Of a stretch of 64,000 nucleotides of DNA, positions 8,842 through 20,682 are shown in pieces. This stretch comes from Salinilacihabitans rarus (GTDB taxonomy: Archaea; Halobacteriota; Halobacteria; Halobacteriales; Natrialbaceae): NCBI RefSeq assembly GCF_024296665.1, contig NZ_CP100762.1, positions 2,604,001-2,668,000 of the forward strand, read 5' to 3'. A program made the translations under genes and the position numbers. The first letter of the stretch is position 1, and each line of letters begins with the position of its first letter. The notes beneath the pieces are model-generated. The model had not been told where the DNA came from, did not search any database, and saw only the letters and a program-made list of their open reading frames with translations.

Positions 8842-10362
8842 ATGGTTCGCGAGTTCAAACTCCCCGACGTCGGCGAGGGGGTCGCCGAGGGCGAACTGGT
8901 CTCGTGGCTGGTCGAACCCGGCGACGCCGTCAGCGAGGACCAGCCAGTCGCCGAGGTCGAGACGGACAAGGCCCTCGTCGAGGTCCCCTCGCCCGTCGAC
9001 GGCACGGTCCGCGAACTGCGCGCCGAGGCGGGCGAGATGGTGCCCGTCGGCGACGTGATCGTCACGTTCGACGTGGAAGGCGAGGAGCCGGCGGAAGCCG
9101 AACCCGCCGAATCGGACGAGCGGGCCGGCGAGCCCGAAGCCGAGGAGGGCGGCGCCGAAGCGGGGTCCGAGGAGGTCGCCACCCCCGAGGGCCGCGTCTT
9201 CGCGCCCCCGCGCGTGCGACGGCTGGCCCGCGAGGAGGGCGTCGACCTCTCGACCGTCGAGGGCAGCGGCCCCGGCGGCCGGATCACCGAGGGCGACGTC
9301 CGGGCCGCCGCCGAGGGCGGCGCGAGCGGGACGGCCGCCGAAGCCGACGCCGGAGCCGCCGACCCCGCGAGCGAGGCGGGCGATGCCGGCGCGGCGCAGG
9401 CTCCCGCGTCGACGGAGACGACGGCGGCCCCGCAGGTCGAGTCGGCCGACCGCGACCGGACGCTCGCGGCGCCCGCGACCCGGCGGATCGCCGATGAGGA
9501 GGGCGTCGACATCGACGCCGTTCCGGCGGCCGAGGAGCGCGACGGCGAGGCGTTCGTCACGCCCGAGGCCGTCCGCGAGTACGCCGAGGCCCAGCGGCGG
9601 GCCCAGGAGGCCGACGCGGCGGCGCTGGCGGGCCGCGAGGAACCCGCCGAGCGCGAACGCCGCGAGCCGTTCACGGGCGTCCGGCGGACCATCGCCGAGG
9701 CGATGGAGCGCTCGAAGTACACGGCGCCCCACGTCACCCACCACGACGAGGTCGACGTCACGAAACTCGTCGAGACGCGCGAACGGCTCAAGCCCGTCGC
9801 CGAGGAGCGGGGGATCGGCCTGACGTACATGCCGTTTATCATGAAGGCCGCGATCGCGGCGCTGAAGGAGTTCCCCCAGATGAACGCGATGATCGACGAC
9901 GAGAACGAGGAGATCGTCTACAAGAACTACTACAACGTCGGCGTCGCGACCGCGACCGACGTCGGGTTGATGGTGCCCGTCGTCGAGGACGCCGACCGGA
10001 AGGGACTCCTTCAGCTCTCCTCGGAGATGAACGAACTCGTCCAGAAGGCCCGCGAGCGCTCGATCAGTCCGAACGAACTGCGGGGGTCGACGTTCACGAT
10101 CACGAACATCGGCGGCATCGGCGGCGAGTACGCCACGCCGATCCTCAACTACCCCGAGGCGGGCATCCTCGCGGTCGGCGAGATAAAGCGCAAGCCGCGG
10201 GTCGTCACGGACGAGGACGGGAACGAGTCCATCGAGCCGCGGTCGGTGATGACCCTCTCGCTGTCGTTCGACCACCGGCTGATCGACGGCGCGGAGGGCG
10301 CCCGATTTACGAACAAGGTGATGGAGTACCTCGAAAACCCCGAACTGCTACTGTTAGAATAG
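8842..10362 (+). CDS. 2-oxoacid dehydrogenase E2, dihydrolipoamide acyltransferase
   Basis: 506 residues. The N-terminal lipoyl domain carries the modified lysine K43 in VETDKALVEVPS. A peripheral subunit-binding domain spans about 119-156 (PPRVRRLAREEGVDLSTVEGSG), and a second, divergent copy lies at about 208-247 (AAPATRRIADEEGVDIDAV) lacking the G-x-G-x-x-G-R turn. Alanine/glutamate-rich linkers join them. The catalytic domain starts near 275 and ends with HRLIDG, catalytic H478. ATG 8842 is preferred over an in-frame TTG two codons earlier. The stop is immediately followed by the E3 start codon, so the operon is very tight. Confidence 0.93.
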   Translation: MVREFKLPDVGEGVAEGELVSWLVEPGDAVSEDQPVAEVETDKALVEVPSPVDGTVRELRAEAGEMVPVGDVIVTFDVEGEEPAEAEPAESDERAGEPEAEEGGAEAGSEEVATPEGRVFAPPRVRRLAREEGVDLSTVEGSGPGGRITEGDVRAAAEGGASGTAAEADAGAADPASEAGDAGAAQAPASTETTAAPQVESADRDRTLAAPATRRIADEEGVDIDAVPAAEERDGEAFVTPEAVREYAEAQRRAQEADAAALAGREEPAERERREPFTGVRRTIAEAMERSKYTAPHVTHHDEVDVTKLVETRERLKPVAEERGIGLTYMPFIMKAAIAALKEFPQMNAMIDDENEEIVYKNYYNVGVATATDVGLMVPVVEDADRKGLLQLSSEMNELVQKARERSISPNELRGSTFTITNIGGIGGEYATPILNYPEAGILAVGEIKRKPRVVTDEDGNESIEPRSVMTLSLSFDHRLIDGAEGARFTNKVMEYLENPELLLLE

Positions 10363-11835
10363 ATGGTCGTCGGAGACATCGCAACCGGAACGGACGTGCT
10401 GGTGATCGGGGCGGGTCCCGCGGGCTACGTGGCCGCGATCCGCGCCGGCCAGCTCGATCTGGACGTAACGCTCGTCGAGAAGGAGGCCTACGGGGGGACC
10501 TGCCTCAATCACGGCTGTATCCCCTCGAAGGCGCTGATCACCGCGACGAACGTCGCCCACGAGGCGGCCCACGCCGAGGAGATGGGGGTCCACGCCGACC
10601 CCGCGGTCGACCTCTCGGGGATGGTCGGCTGGAAGGACGACGTCGTGAACCAGCTGACAAGCGGCGTCGAGAAGCTGTGCAAGGCAAACGGCGTCAACCT
10701 GATCGAGGGCGAGGCCCACTTCGCCGACGAGCACACCGCCCGCGTCTCCCACGGCGGCGAGGGCCAGGGCTCGGAGTCGATCGAGTTCGAGCACGCCGTC
10801 GTCGCGACGGGGTCGCGGCCGATCGAGATCCCCAACTTCTCGTACGACGACGACCCCGTGCTCAACTCCCGGCAGGCGCTCGCGCTCGAATCGATCCCGG
10901 AGTCGCTGGTCGTCGTCGGCGCCGGCTACATCGGGATGGAACTGGCGGGGGTCTTCGCCAAACTCGGCACCGACGTCACGGTCGTCGAGATGCTCGAGGA
11001 CGTCCTGCCGGGCTACGAGGACGACCTCGCGCGCCCGGTCAAGAAGCGCGCCGAGGAGTTCGGGGTCGAGTTCCACTTCGAGCGGACGGCGACGAAGTGG
11101 TACGAACACGGCGACGGCATCCGCGTGGTCACGGAGCCGGCGGGGCAGGCGCAAGCGGCCACCGACGGCGGCGCGCAGGCCCGGGAGGCCGAGGAGGAAC
11201 CCCTCGAAATCGACGCCGAGAAGGTCCTCGTCGCGGTCGGCCGGACGCCGGTGACGGAGACGCTCGACCTCGAGAACGCCGGCGTCGAGACCGACGAGCG
11301 CGGCTTCGTCCCGACGGACGACCGCGCGCGCACGAACGTCGAGCACGTCTTCGCCATCGGGGACGTCGCCGGCGAGCCGATGCTCGCACACACGGGGTCG
11401 ATGGAGGGGCAGGTCGCCGCGGAGGTGATCGCCGGCGAGCCGTCGGCGATCGACTACCAGGCGATGCCAGCGGCCGTCTTCACCGAACCCGAGATCGGTA
11501 CCGTCGGGATGACCCAGCAGGAGGCCGAGGAGCAGGGCTTCGAGACGGTCACCGGCAAGTTCCCCTTCCGCGCCAGCGGCCGCGCGCTCACGACCGGTCA
11601 CGCGGAGGGGTTCGTCCGGATCGTCGCCGACGCCGACGCCGGCTTCGTGCTGGGCGCGCAGGTCGTCGGCCCCGAGGCGTCGGAACTGATCGCCGAACTC
11701 GGCCTCGCGATCGAACTCGGCGCGACCCTCGAGGACGTCGCCGAGACGGTCCACGCCCACCCGACGCTCGCCGAGTCGGTGATGGAAGCCGCCGAGAACG
11801 CGCTGGGGCGGGCGATCCACACGCTGAACCGCTGA
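10363..11835 (+). CDS. lpdA: Dihydrolipoyl dehydrogenase (E3)
   Basis: 490-residue flavoprotein that reoxidises dihydrolipoamide with NAD+. FAD-binding motif VLVIGAGPAGYVAA at 13-26, redox-active disulfide C47/C52 in GGTCLNHGCIPSK, NAD-binding VVVGAGYIGMELAG, second FAD motif FAIGDVAGEPMLAH, and C-terminal HAHPTLAES with the catalytic histidine. A low-complexity insertion (PAGQAQAATDGGAQAREAEEEP) interrupts the NAD domain, as often seen in haloarchaea. The start codon directly abuts the E2 stop. Last gene of the operon. Confidence 0.95.
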   Translation: MVVGDIATGTDVLVIGAGPAGYVAAIRAGQLDLDVTLVEKEAYGGTCLNHGCIPSKALITATNVAHEAAHAEEMGVHADPAVDLSGMVGWKDDVVNQLTSGVEKLCKANGVNLIEGEAHFADEHTARVSHGGEGQGSESIEFEHAVVATGSRPIEIPNFSYDDDPVLNSRQALALESIPESLVVVGAGYIGMELAGVFAKLGTDVTVVEMLEDVLPGYEDDLARPVKKRAEEFGVEFHFERTATKWYEHGDGIRVVTEPAGQAQAATDGGAQAREAEEEPLEIDAEKVLVAVGRTPVTETLDLENAGVETDERGFVPTDDRARTNVEHVFAIGDVAGEPMLAHTGSMEGQVAAEVIAGEPSAIDYQAMPAAVFTEPEIGTVGMTQQEAEEQGFETVTGKFPFRASGRALTTGHAEGFVRIVADADAGFVLGAQVVGPEASELIAELGLAIELGATLEDVAETVHAHPTLAESVMEAAENALGRAIHTLNR

Positions 11836-11960
11836 TCGTTCCCCGATGCCGTTCGGGCGAAACGACCTCCTTCTCGCTTCCTTCCACACGACGCGTGAGT
11901 GGGGCGGCGCCGCCGACTACGGCACCGCCGACGTTCGCCGCCCCTCTACCCGGTCGACGG

Positions 11961-12165
11961 TCGCGGCGCCCCACGGCGTTCCACCCCGAACTCCGCTCGC
12001 CGCCGATCGTGAGCGAGGGCGAGACGGTTCGGCTCCACGTCGTCAACGCGGGCCAGGTCCCACGCGTTCCACACCCGTGGCCGCCGGTTCCGGACGGTCG
12101 AGAACGAAGCGGGAAGAGACCGACGAGTCGCGGAGATCGTGGCGAATGCCGGCGTCGAGGGCTGA
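11961..12165 (+). pseudogene. Decayed multicopper oxidase/cupredoxin remnant
   Basis: No intact gene is found between 11836 and 12227. In frame from 11967 the translation reads PTAFHPELRSPPIVSEGETV then RLHVVNAGQVP, a typical cupredoxin strand pair. A +1 shift near 12060 brings AFHTRGRRFRTVENEAG, then VAEIVANAGVEG and a stop at 12163-12165. In intact multicopper oxidases the second part is HAFHIHGHRFRTVENEAG-like; here one copper-ligand histidine is arginine. Frameshift plus ligand loss indicates a dead fragment. Homology is from memory of the family. Confidence 0.6.
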
Positions 12166-12227
12166 TCGGTGCGGTCGGAGATCCCGCGGGGGCGACGACA
12201 CTGGCGGATCCTCGGCCCGTTCGGCGG

Positions 12228-12524
12228 TTACTGTACGTACAGCGAGTACGCGATGATCGTGAAGCCGGCGAGAACCAGCAGGCTCTCGAGGAGGATGCCC
12301 ACCGAGAGCTCGACGTTTAGCAGTTCGTAGAGCAGGCCGGCGAGCACGAGGCCGAGGGTGACGAGGCCGAACCCCGCGGACAGGTAGCCGAGAGCGCGCT
12401 GGCGCGTGCGGCGGTAGGCCTTGAACGCGAAGTACGTGATCAGGCCGCCGAAGATGAGCGAGAGCGTCTTGACCACCGCGAGCGCGATCGCTATCTCCGT
12501 CTCGGTGAATCCGTGGGGACTCAT
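12228..12524 (-). CDS. Small three-helix membrane protein (DUF7521-type)
   Basis: 98 residues, almost all in three hydrophobic helices (about 11-33, 45-66, 72-96) with a basic loop AYRRTRQRALGY between the first two. This size and pattern, directly downstream of an ArsR-like regulator, matches the haloarchaeal DUF7521 family; the name is from memory. It overlaps the regulator gene by four bases (ATGA), so the two are very likely translated together. Function unknown; it may act as a membrane sensor or effector for the regulator. Confidence 0.7.
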   Translation of the reverse strand: MSPHGFTETEIAIALAVVKTLSLIFGGLITYFAFKAYRRTRQRALGYLSAGFGLVTLGLVLAGLLYELLNVELSVGILLESLLVLAGFTIIAYSLYVQ

Positions 12525-12898
12525 GTCTCCTTTCTCACCTCCGACCAGAGGTCGGCGAGGCGCTGATCGGCCGTCCGGGCGGGGCGATCGATCGTCGCCG
12601 AGAGGGACCGGTCCTCGTCGAGGGAGATCGTCACCTCCTCGAACGCGATCGAGTACTTGCTCGCGTGGTGGCCGTCCCGCCGGATCTCGGTCGACTCCTC
12701 GATGAGCGTCGACTCGGTGAGCAGCTCGAGTTTCCTGTACAGCGTCGATTGAGGGATATCACACCGGTTGGTGAGCTCGGAAGCCGTCATTGGTTCGTCC
12801 AGATGCCGGATGATCTCCCGACAGTCGGGATCGTCGAGCGCGGAGCAGATCTCCTCGGCCGACGGATCCGACTTCGAAGCGATCGGGTCCCGGACCAT
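12521..12898 (-). CDS. ArsR/winged-helix transcriptional regulator
   Basis: 125 residues. The central part, EICSALDDPDCREIIRHL then MTASELTNRCDIPQSTLYRKL, is a winged helix-turn-helix with the recognition helix at IPQSTLYRKLELL. The wing carries ASKYSIAFEEVTISLDE. No metal-binding cysteine cluster is present apart from C18, C27 and C46, and these do not form a known arsenic site. Such regulators are paired with DUF7521 membrane proteins in haloarchaea, as here. Confidence 0.82.
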   Translation of the reverse strand: MVRDPIASKSDPSAEEICSALDDPDCREIIRHLDEPMTASELTNRCDIPQSTLYRKLELLTESTLIEESTEIRRDGHHASKYSIAFEEVTISLDEDRSLSATIDRPARTADQRLADLWSEVRKET

Positions 12899-12925
12899 TC
12901 GTACCTGTCTTCTCAGGCCGCCGAT

Positions 12926-13120
12926 TTATCGGCATCGGTGTCGCCGCGTCCGGGGCGCCCACACGGTGCCGGTTCGGTCACGACAGGTACGTTCGGTGTT
13001 CTCCTCGAAGCGCTCGCGGCAGTCGATCGAGCAGAAGGAGTACGTCTCGCCGCCTTTCAGCGACCGAATCTCGGTGTCTTGCGGGGTGACGGCGCGCCCG
13101 CAAACTGGGTCGGTGACCAT
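12926..13120 (-). CDS. Small YHS-domain protein
   Basis: 64 residues from ATG 13120. MVTDPVCGRAV at the start and YSFCSIDCRERFEENTE in the middle are the YHS signature (C7, C30 and C34 as probable metal ligands). YHS domains occur in copper ATPases and metal-handling proteins. The C-terminal tail (about residues 48-64) is arginine-rich and unusual for a haloarchaeal protein. A longer reading to 13168 adds residues with no family similarity. Confidence 0.72.
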   Translation of the reverse strand: MVTDPVCGRAVTPQDTEIRSLKGGETYSFCSIDCRERFEENTERTCRDRTGTVWAPRTRRHRCR

Positions 13121-13420
13121 CCCGCGGGGTCGTACCGCCCCGAGGCGGACGTTCGTTGGCCCGGACACTGCCGGGTCGGGTGGCGGCCGTTCGCGAAAGC
13201 GTACACTTTACGCGTGCACGCCCGAATGGGCGGACGCGCGGGTACCACTCGATCAGACCGGGTCCGCAACGGGCGGGATGACCGATCGACCTCCGCCCGC
13301 GCGACACGTTCTGCGACCGTCGGTCCTCGACCGGAGCCACCGGCAGCTTTATTAGTGTCATCGAACCGATTGGCGGATGGAAAACCGTGGCATGGTATCG
13401 GGGTCCGAAACGCCCTCGGT
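13121..13420. other. Non-coding stretch upstream of the rRNA promoters
   Basis: I see no convincing gene here. It includes AT-rich islands at about 13202-13213 (ACACTTTACGCG) and 13342-13356 (GCTTTATTAGTGTC). These could be promoters for the YHS gene or an extra rRNA promoter, but they lack the CGA-x-GCCCTTA core of the others. Confidence 0.4.
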
Positions 13421-13440
13421 TCGACGGTCTTATATACTAA
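13421..13440 (+). promoter_or_regulatory. rRNA operon promoter 1
   Basis: TCGACGGTCTTATATACTAA contains the archaeal TATA box, preceded by the same TCGAC/TCCGA element seen before the other copies. It is followed by GGGCACTCGTC and ATGCGAACG, which recur after promoter 4. Confidence 0.7.
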
Positions 13441-13556
13441 CCGGGCACTCGTCTCTAATGCGAACGACGTGGCGCACGCCGCCACGTTCCCTCCGGCCGT
13501 TCCCCGGCACGGAGGTAGGCACGATGCATCCGTCTCGGACGTCTCACGTCGGATCG

Positions 13557-13576
13557 ATCCGACGCCCTTAAGTGTT
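13557..13576 (+). promoter_or_regulatory. rRNA operon promoter 2
   Basis: Core TCCGACGCCCTTAAGTGTT. The CCCTTAAGTG core is shared with promoter 4 and with the spacer promoter, and the CGACGCCCTTA part with promoter 3. Confidence 0.7.
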
Positions 13577-13640
13577 CGAGACGATTCGGATTCGAACGCG
13601 ACCGAGGTCGGCTTCGCCGGTCTCTTTGCCCCGAACTGGA

Positions 13641-13660
13641 TACGACGCCCTTATATGAAT
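13641..13660 (+). promoter_or_regulatory. rRNA operon promoter 3
   Basis: Core TACGACGCCCTTATATGAAT, about 84 bases after promoter 2, with a strong TATA-type centre. Confidence 0.72.
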
Positions 13661-13720
13661 GGGGCGCGTATCTCGGGGCACGTGGTCGCCGACCCGGATG
13701 CGACTTTCGGGCCGGCTCGG

Positions 13721-13742
13721 ATCCGAAGCCCTTAAGTGTATA
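13721..13742 (+). promoter_or_regulatory. rRNA operon promoter 4
   Basis: Core ATCCGAAGCCCTTAAGTGTA, about 81 bases after promoter 3. The following GGGCACTCGGATGCAAACG resembles the start-site region of promoter 1. Confidence 0.7.
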
Positions 13743-13814
13743 AGGGCACTCGGATGCAAACGCAAAGAACGCGTGATCGACGGGGCGTTCGACTCGCTCC
13801 GTCGTCTCGGACTC

Positions 13815-13838
13815 GGTCCGAAGGGGTTATATACCCCT
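13815..13838 (+). promoter_or_regulatory. rRNA operon promoter 5 (closest to 16S)
   Basis: GGTCCGAAGGGGTTATATACCCC carries a TATATA core about 205 bases before the 16S gene. It keeps the TCCGAAG element of promoter 4 but replaces CCCTTA with GGGGTTA. Confidence 0.72.
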
Positions 13839-13910
13839 GATGGCCTACAAAGAAGTCCGAAGGAAATGAGGATTCCACCCCTGCGGTCCGCCGTACAGAT
13901 GGAATCTGAT

Positions 13911-13927
13911 GTTAGCCTTGACAGTTC
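13911..13927 (+). other. 5' arm of the 16S precursor processing stem
   Basis: GTTAGCCTTGACAGTTC is perfectly complementary over 17 bases to 15583-15599 beyond the 3' end of 16S. In archaea this long stem holds the bulge-helix-bulge cut by the splicing endonuclease. A local hairpin (GGTGAC ... GTCACC, about 13928-13962) follows. Confidence 0.85.
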
Positions 13928-14034
13928 GGTGACGCCCGATCGGTCTACTCGATCAGGTCACCGAACGCGGACCCATAGTGTGAGTGTGTACCTACATTCA
14001 CCGCCAAACCTCCCCGGCTCGTCCGGGGAATAGC

Positions 14035-15507
<1,473 letters not shown>

Positions 15508-15582
15508 ACAGACCGGGACCGGGGCGACGCCCCGGCCCATCCGCGTTCGATCGACCGCCGAGCCGGCCGATCGGGCACCTTT

Positions 15583-15599
15583 GAACTGTCAAGGCTAAC
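15583..15599 (+). other. 3' arm of the 16S precursor processing stem
   Basis: GAACTGTCAAGGCTAAC pairs perfectly with 13911-13927. It lies between the 16S end and tRNA-Ala. Confidence 0.85.
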
Positions 15600-15620
15600 G
15601 TTTGGCCCCCGAGAGGGGGT

Positions 15621-15692
15621 GGGCCCATAGCTCAGTGGTAGAGTGCCTCCTTTGCAAGGAGGATGCCCTGGGTTCGAATCCCAGTGGGTCCA
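15621..15692 (+). tRNA. tRNA-Ala (anticodon TGC) in the 16S-23S spacer
   Basis: Acceptor arms GGGCCCA and TGGGTCC pair (one G-U). D arm TAGCTCAGTGGTAGAG, anticodon loop TTTGCAA with TGC, and T arm GGGTTCGAATCCC. A spacer tRNA-Ala is standard for haloarchaeal rRNA operons. No CCA is encoded. Confidence 0.97.
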
Positions 15693-15712
15693 TCTCTCGG
15701 GTGACGACCGTG

Positions 15713-15733
15713 AACCGATCCCCTTAAGTGGGT
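15713..15733 (+). promoter_or_regulatory. Internal rRNA promoter in the 16S-23S spacer
   Basis: CCGATCCCCTTAAGTGGGTG shares the CCCTTAAGTG core with leader promoters 2 and 4. It would allow extra transcription of 23S and 5S. Spacer promoters have been described in other haloarchaeal rRNA operons. Confidence 0.65.
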
Positions 15734-15837
15734 GACGGGGCAACGATCCGATCCCGAACGAAACCGATGCACCACCCCGCGCAAGCGTGGGTGGGAAGGG
15801 TTAATGCACGCCAGCCGTCTACTGGCGCTGCAGATGA

Positions 15838-15896
15838 GACCGTGTGTACGTGTAGTCCAGGCGTCCACTGGACCCGTTCCCGGGTCACTCAGATCC
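15838..15896 (+). other. 5' arm of the 23S precursor processing stem
   Basis: This segment (GACCGTGTG..., GTGTAGTCCAG, CTGGACCCGTT, CGGGT, AGATCC) is complementary in blocks to 18823-18878 downstream of 23S. Short unpaired bulges separate the helices, as expected for a bulge-helix-bulge site. Confidence 0.85.
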
Positions 15897-15903
15897 GACG
15901 AAC

Positions 15904-18809
<2,906 letters not shown>

Positions 18810-18822
18810 ATTCATTTCGCAT

Positions 18823-18878
18823 GGATCTGTACCCGGAAACGGGTCCAGGCGCTAACTGGACTACACGAACACACGGTC
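18823..18878 (+). other. 3' arm of the 23S precursor processing stem
   Basis: Contains GGATCTG, ACCCGGAAACGGGTCCAG, CTGGACTACACGAACACAC and GGTC, complementary in order to 15838-15896. Confidence 0.85.
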
Positions 18879-18924
18879 GATCCACCGACGATGGCGTATC
18901 GCGGTTCGATTCCGCGAGTCGGCG

Positions 18925-19046
18925 TTAAGGCGGCCACAGCGGCGGGGTTACTCCCGTACCCATCCCGAACACGGAAGATAAGCCCGCCTGCGTTTCGGTC
19001 AGTACTGGAGTGGGAGACCCTCTGGGAAATCCGATTCGCCGCCTCC
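18925..19046 (+). rRNA. rrfA: 5S ribosomal RNA
   Basis: Starts TTAAGGCGGCCACAGCGGCG, contains CCCGTACCCATCCCGAACAC and GAAGATAAGCCCGCC, and ends GGAAATCCGATTCGCCGCC. The TTAAGGCGGC and GCCGCC termini pair. About 122 bases, the usual haloarchaeal size. Confidence 0.95.
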
Positions 19047-19064
19047 ATTCATACTTCATCCACA

Positions 19065-19094
19065 CCCTACACAGCACTCGCTGTGTGGGGTTTT
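19065..19094 (+). terminator. Stem-loop with T run after 5S rRNA
   Basis: CCCTACACAGC and GCTGTGTGGGG form an 11-bp stem (one G-T pair) with a four-base loop, followed by TTTT. This is the expected position for ending the rRNA transcript, although tRNA-Cys lies 80 bases further on. Confidence 0.6.
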
Positions 19095-19171
19095 CGTATT
19101 TACAGCGTGGAGCGACGCCATCGGCGTCGTACCGCTACGCTTAAACGAGCGGAGCGATTACGCTCGACTGC

Positions 19172-19247
19172 GCCAAGGTGGCAGAGTCCGGCCGAACGCA
19201 GCGGCCTGCAGAGCCGCCCACCGCCGGTTCAAATCCGGCCCTTGGCT
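19172..19247 (+). tRNA. tRNA-Cys (anticodon GCA)
   Basis: Acceptor arms GCCAAGG and CCTTGGC pair. The anticodon loop CTGCAGA is closed by GCGGC/GCCGC and gives GCA. T arm CCGGTTCAAATCCGG. Discriminator is U, as in tRNA-Cys. It follows 5S in the usual haloarchaeal arrangement. Confidence 0.96.
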
Positions 19248-19403
19248 TACATCAAACCCTCACAATCCAATCGGATTGGAAGGGTCAGACGTGCCCCGAC
19301 GCGTTTCACACTCCTGTTTCCGATACGTCCGACGTTGTAATGAATTCTCTCTCGCGATAGCGACAGCTCCAGCTTCTGCAGTCGGACCCGGGAGGTGTTC
19401 AGC

Positions 19404-19559
19404 GTGAGTTCCGCGAGCGACGGGGTCGGCCCGTTCTGCGGAGCGTTCGGCTGCACCGCCGACGTCGTGATCCACTACCCGAAACACGGGAGGCCCACCG
19501 TCTGCGACGAGTACACCGCAGGCTACGAGGTATTTTATCGTACGGCAATTACTGACTGA
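19404..19559 (+). CDS. Small cysteine-rich (probable zinc) protein, 51 aa
   Basis: A short frame starting at GTG 19404 and ending at TGA 19557-19559. The protein contains CGAFGCTADVVIHYP, then KHGRPTVCDEY. Ligands C12, C17, H24 or H28, and C34 form a plausible zinc knuckle of the kind common in small haloarchaeal proteins. A strong Shine-Dalgarno sequence, GGGAGGT at 19390-19396, sits seven bases before the GTG and decides the start. The next gene begins one base after its stop, so the two probably form an operon. Function unknown. Confidence 0.6.
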   Translation: MSSASDGVGPFCGAFGCTADVVIHYPKHGRPTVCDEYTAGYEVFYRTAITD

Positions 19560-19560
19560 T

Positions 19561-20031
19561 ATGGTCCAGGAGTTCGAAGGCGCTATTGCCCTCCAGGTGA
19601 GCAAACTCGTCCTCATCGCTGGAGCGGTAATCCCCGGAATAGTGGATTATTCCGTTCAGTACAGTTCGTATCACGGACTGTTGGGGTTCATCCTGGTACC
19701 GCTCGTTGGGCTGCTCATCGTCGTCATCGTTGCATACGAGACCCTGACCGGCCTGTTCCGCCGGCACGACCCTGCTGTACCGACCTTCCGTGTCTCTGAA
19801 CGTCCGTGGTACGCGCTGCTTCGGGGGATCGAAGTCGTCGCAGTCGTGGCCGGTCTGGCGGTCATTTTTGCCATCGCTGTACTCACGGAGAGCCAGTCGC
19901 CAGGATCGGCGCCAGCCCCGGCGGCCATGGGAATCGCCCTGATCGTTGCAGGTGGGAGTCTCCTCGTCATCGGTGGCGCGTTTCTCCGGAGTCTCGGCGA
20001 ACTGTTCTTGTATCTGTCGAGCAGGAATTGA
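19561..20031 (+). CDS. Four-helix membrane protein of unknown function
   Basis: 156 residues with four hydrophobic segments at about 13-30, 38-60, 87-110 and 120-145, and a short cytoplasmic loop (TLTGLFRRHDPAVPTFRVSERP). I do not recognise the family. The gene is less GC-rich than its surroundings. It starts one base after the stop of the small zinc protein. Confidence 0.6.
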   Translation: MVQEFEGAIALQVSKLVLIAGAVIPGIVDYSVQYSSYHGLLGFILVPLVGLLIVVIVAYETLTGLFRRHDPAVPTFRVSERPWYALLRGIEVVAVVAGLAVIFAIAVLTESQSPGSAPAPAAMGIALIVAGGSLLVIGGAFLRSLGELFLYLSSRN

Positions 20032-20108
20032 GATTGTCACTCTCTTCCCTGCTTGCCTCGTCTGCAGCGGGCAACTCTTATCATCTGACGGTATTTTCAA
20101 TACTACCG

Positions 20109-20609
20109 ATGCACCAGTCCGGCCACTACGGCGCCGCCTTGCTCGCGTACAGCCCCGTCGGCGCCGTCGTCGTCGCTCTCGGATTCGACGCCGCGGCCGT
20201 CGGCGGCGCGGTGGTCGTCGTCGGGTTGTCGATGCTCCCGGACGTCGACGTGCGCCTGCCGAACGTGTCCCACCGCGGGCCGACGCACACCGTTTACTTC
20301 GCGGCGGCGGTCGGTGTCGTGACGGGTACCCTCGGTGGGGTGGTAGGCGCAACGGGTGGGCCGTTCGGGATGATCGCCCTGGCGGCGTTCGGGTTCACCC
20401 TCGGCGCGGTCGCGGTCCTGAGCCACCTCGGCGCCGACGCGCTCACGCCGATGGGCGTTCGGCCGTTCGCCGACGGTCGCCACTACTCGCTCGGCGTGTG
20501 TCGGGCGGCGAACCCGATCGCGAACTACGCGCTCCTCGGCGTCGGGCTCGCGGTGGCGGTAGCGGCCTACTGGGTCGGCGCGGGGATCGCCGCCGTCGTC
20601 GGGGGGTGA
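20109..20609 (+). CDS. DUF457/YdjM-type metal-dependent hydrolase-like membrane protein
   Basis: 166 residues with about four hydrophobic segments. The motif LSMLPDVDVRLPNVSHRGPTHT contains the D-x-D and H-R-G-x-T-H signature of the DUF457 (YdjM/LexA-binding membrane) family, and SHLGADALTPMG the second conserved histidine and aspartate. These residues suggest a metal site at the membrane face, but no reaction is proven for the family. ATG 20109 follows AT-rich sequence (ACTCTTATCATC, GGTATTTTC) that could serve as promoter. Confidence 0.82.
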   Translation: MHQSGHYGAALLAYSPVGAVVVALGFDAAAVGGAVVVVGLSMLPDVDVRLPNVSHRGPTHTVYFAAAVGVVTGTLGGVVGATGGPFGMIALAAFGFTLGAVAVLSHLGADALTPMGVRPFADGRHYSLGVCRAANPIANYALLGVGLAVAVAAYWVGAGIAAVVGG

Positions 20610-20682
20610 CCGTGCCCGAACGGGTCTCAGTTTCTCGGACGGTTCGACAGGGAGTCGATCCGTCCGATCCCGTGTGCTACTT

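Noticed and set aside
19266-19280. 15-bp palindrome after tRNA-Cys
   Set aside because: TCCAATCGGATTGGA is perfect but has no T run and no clear gene to control, so neither terminator nor operator can be supported.
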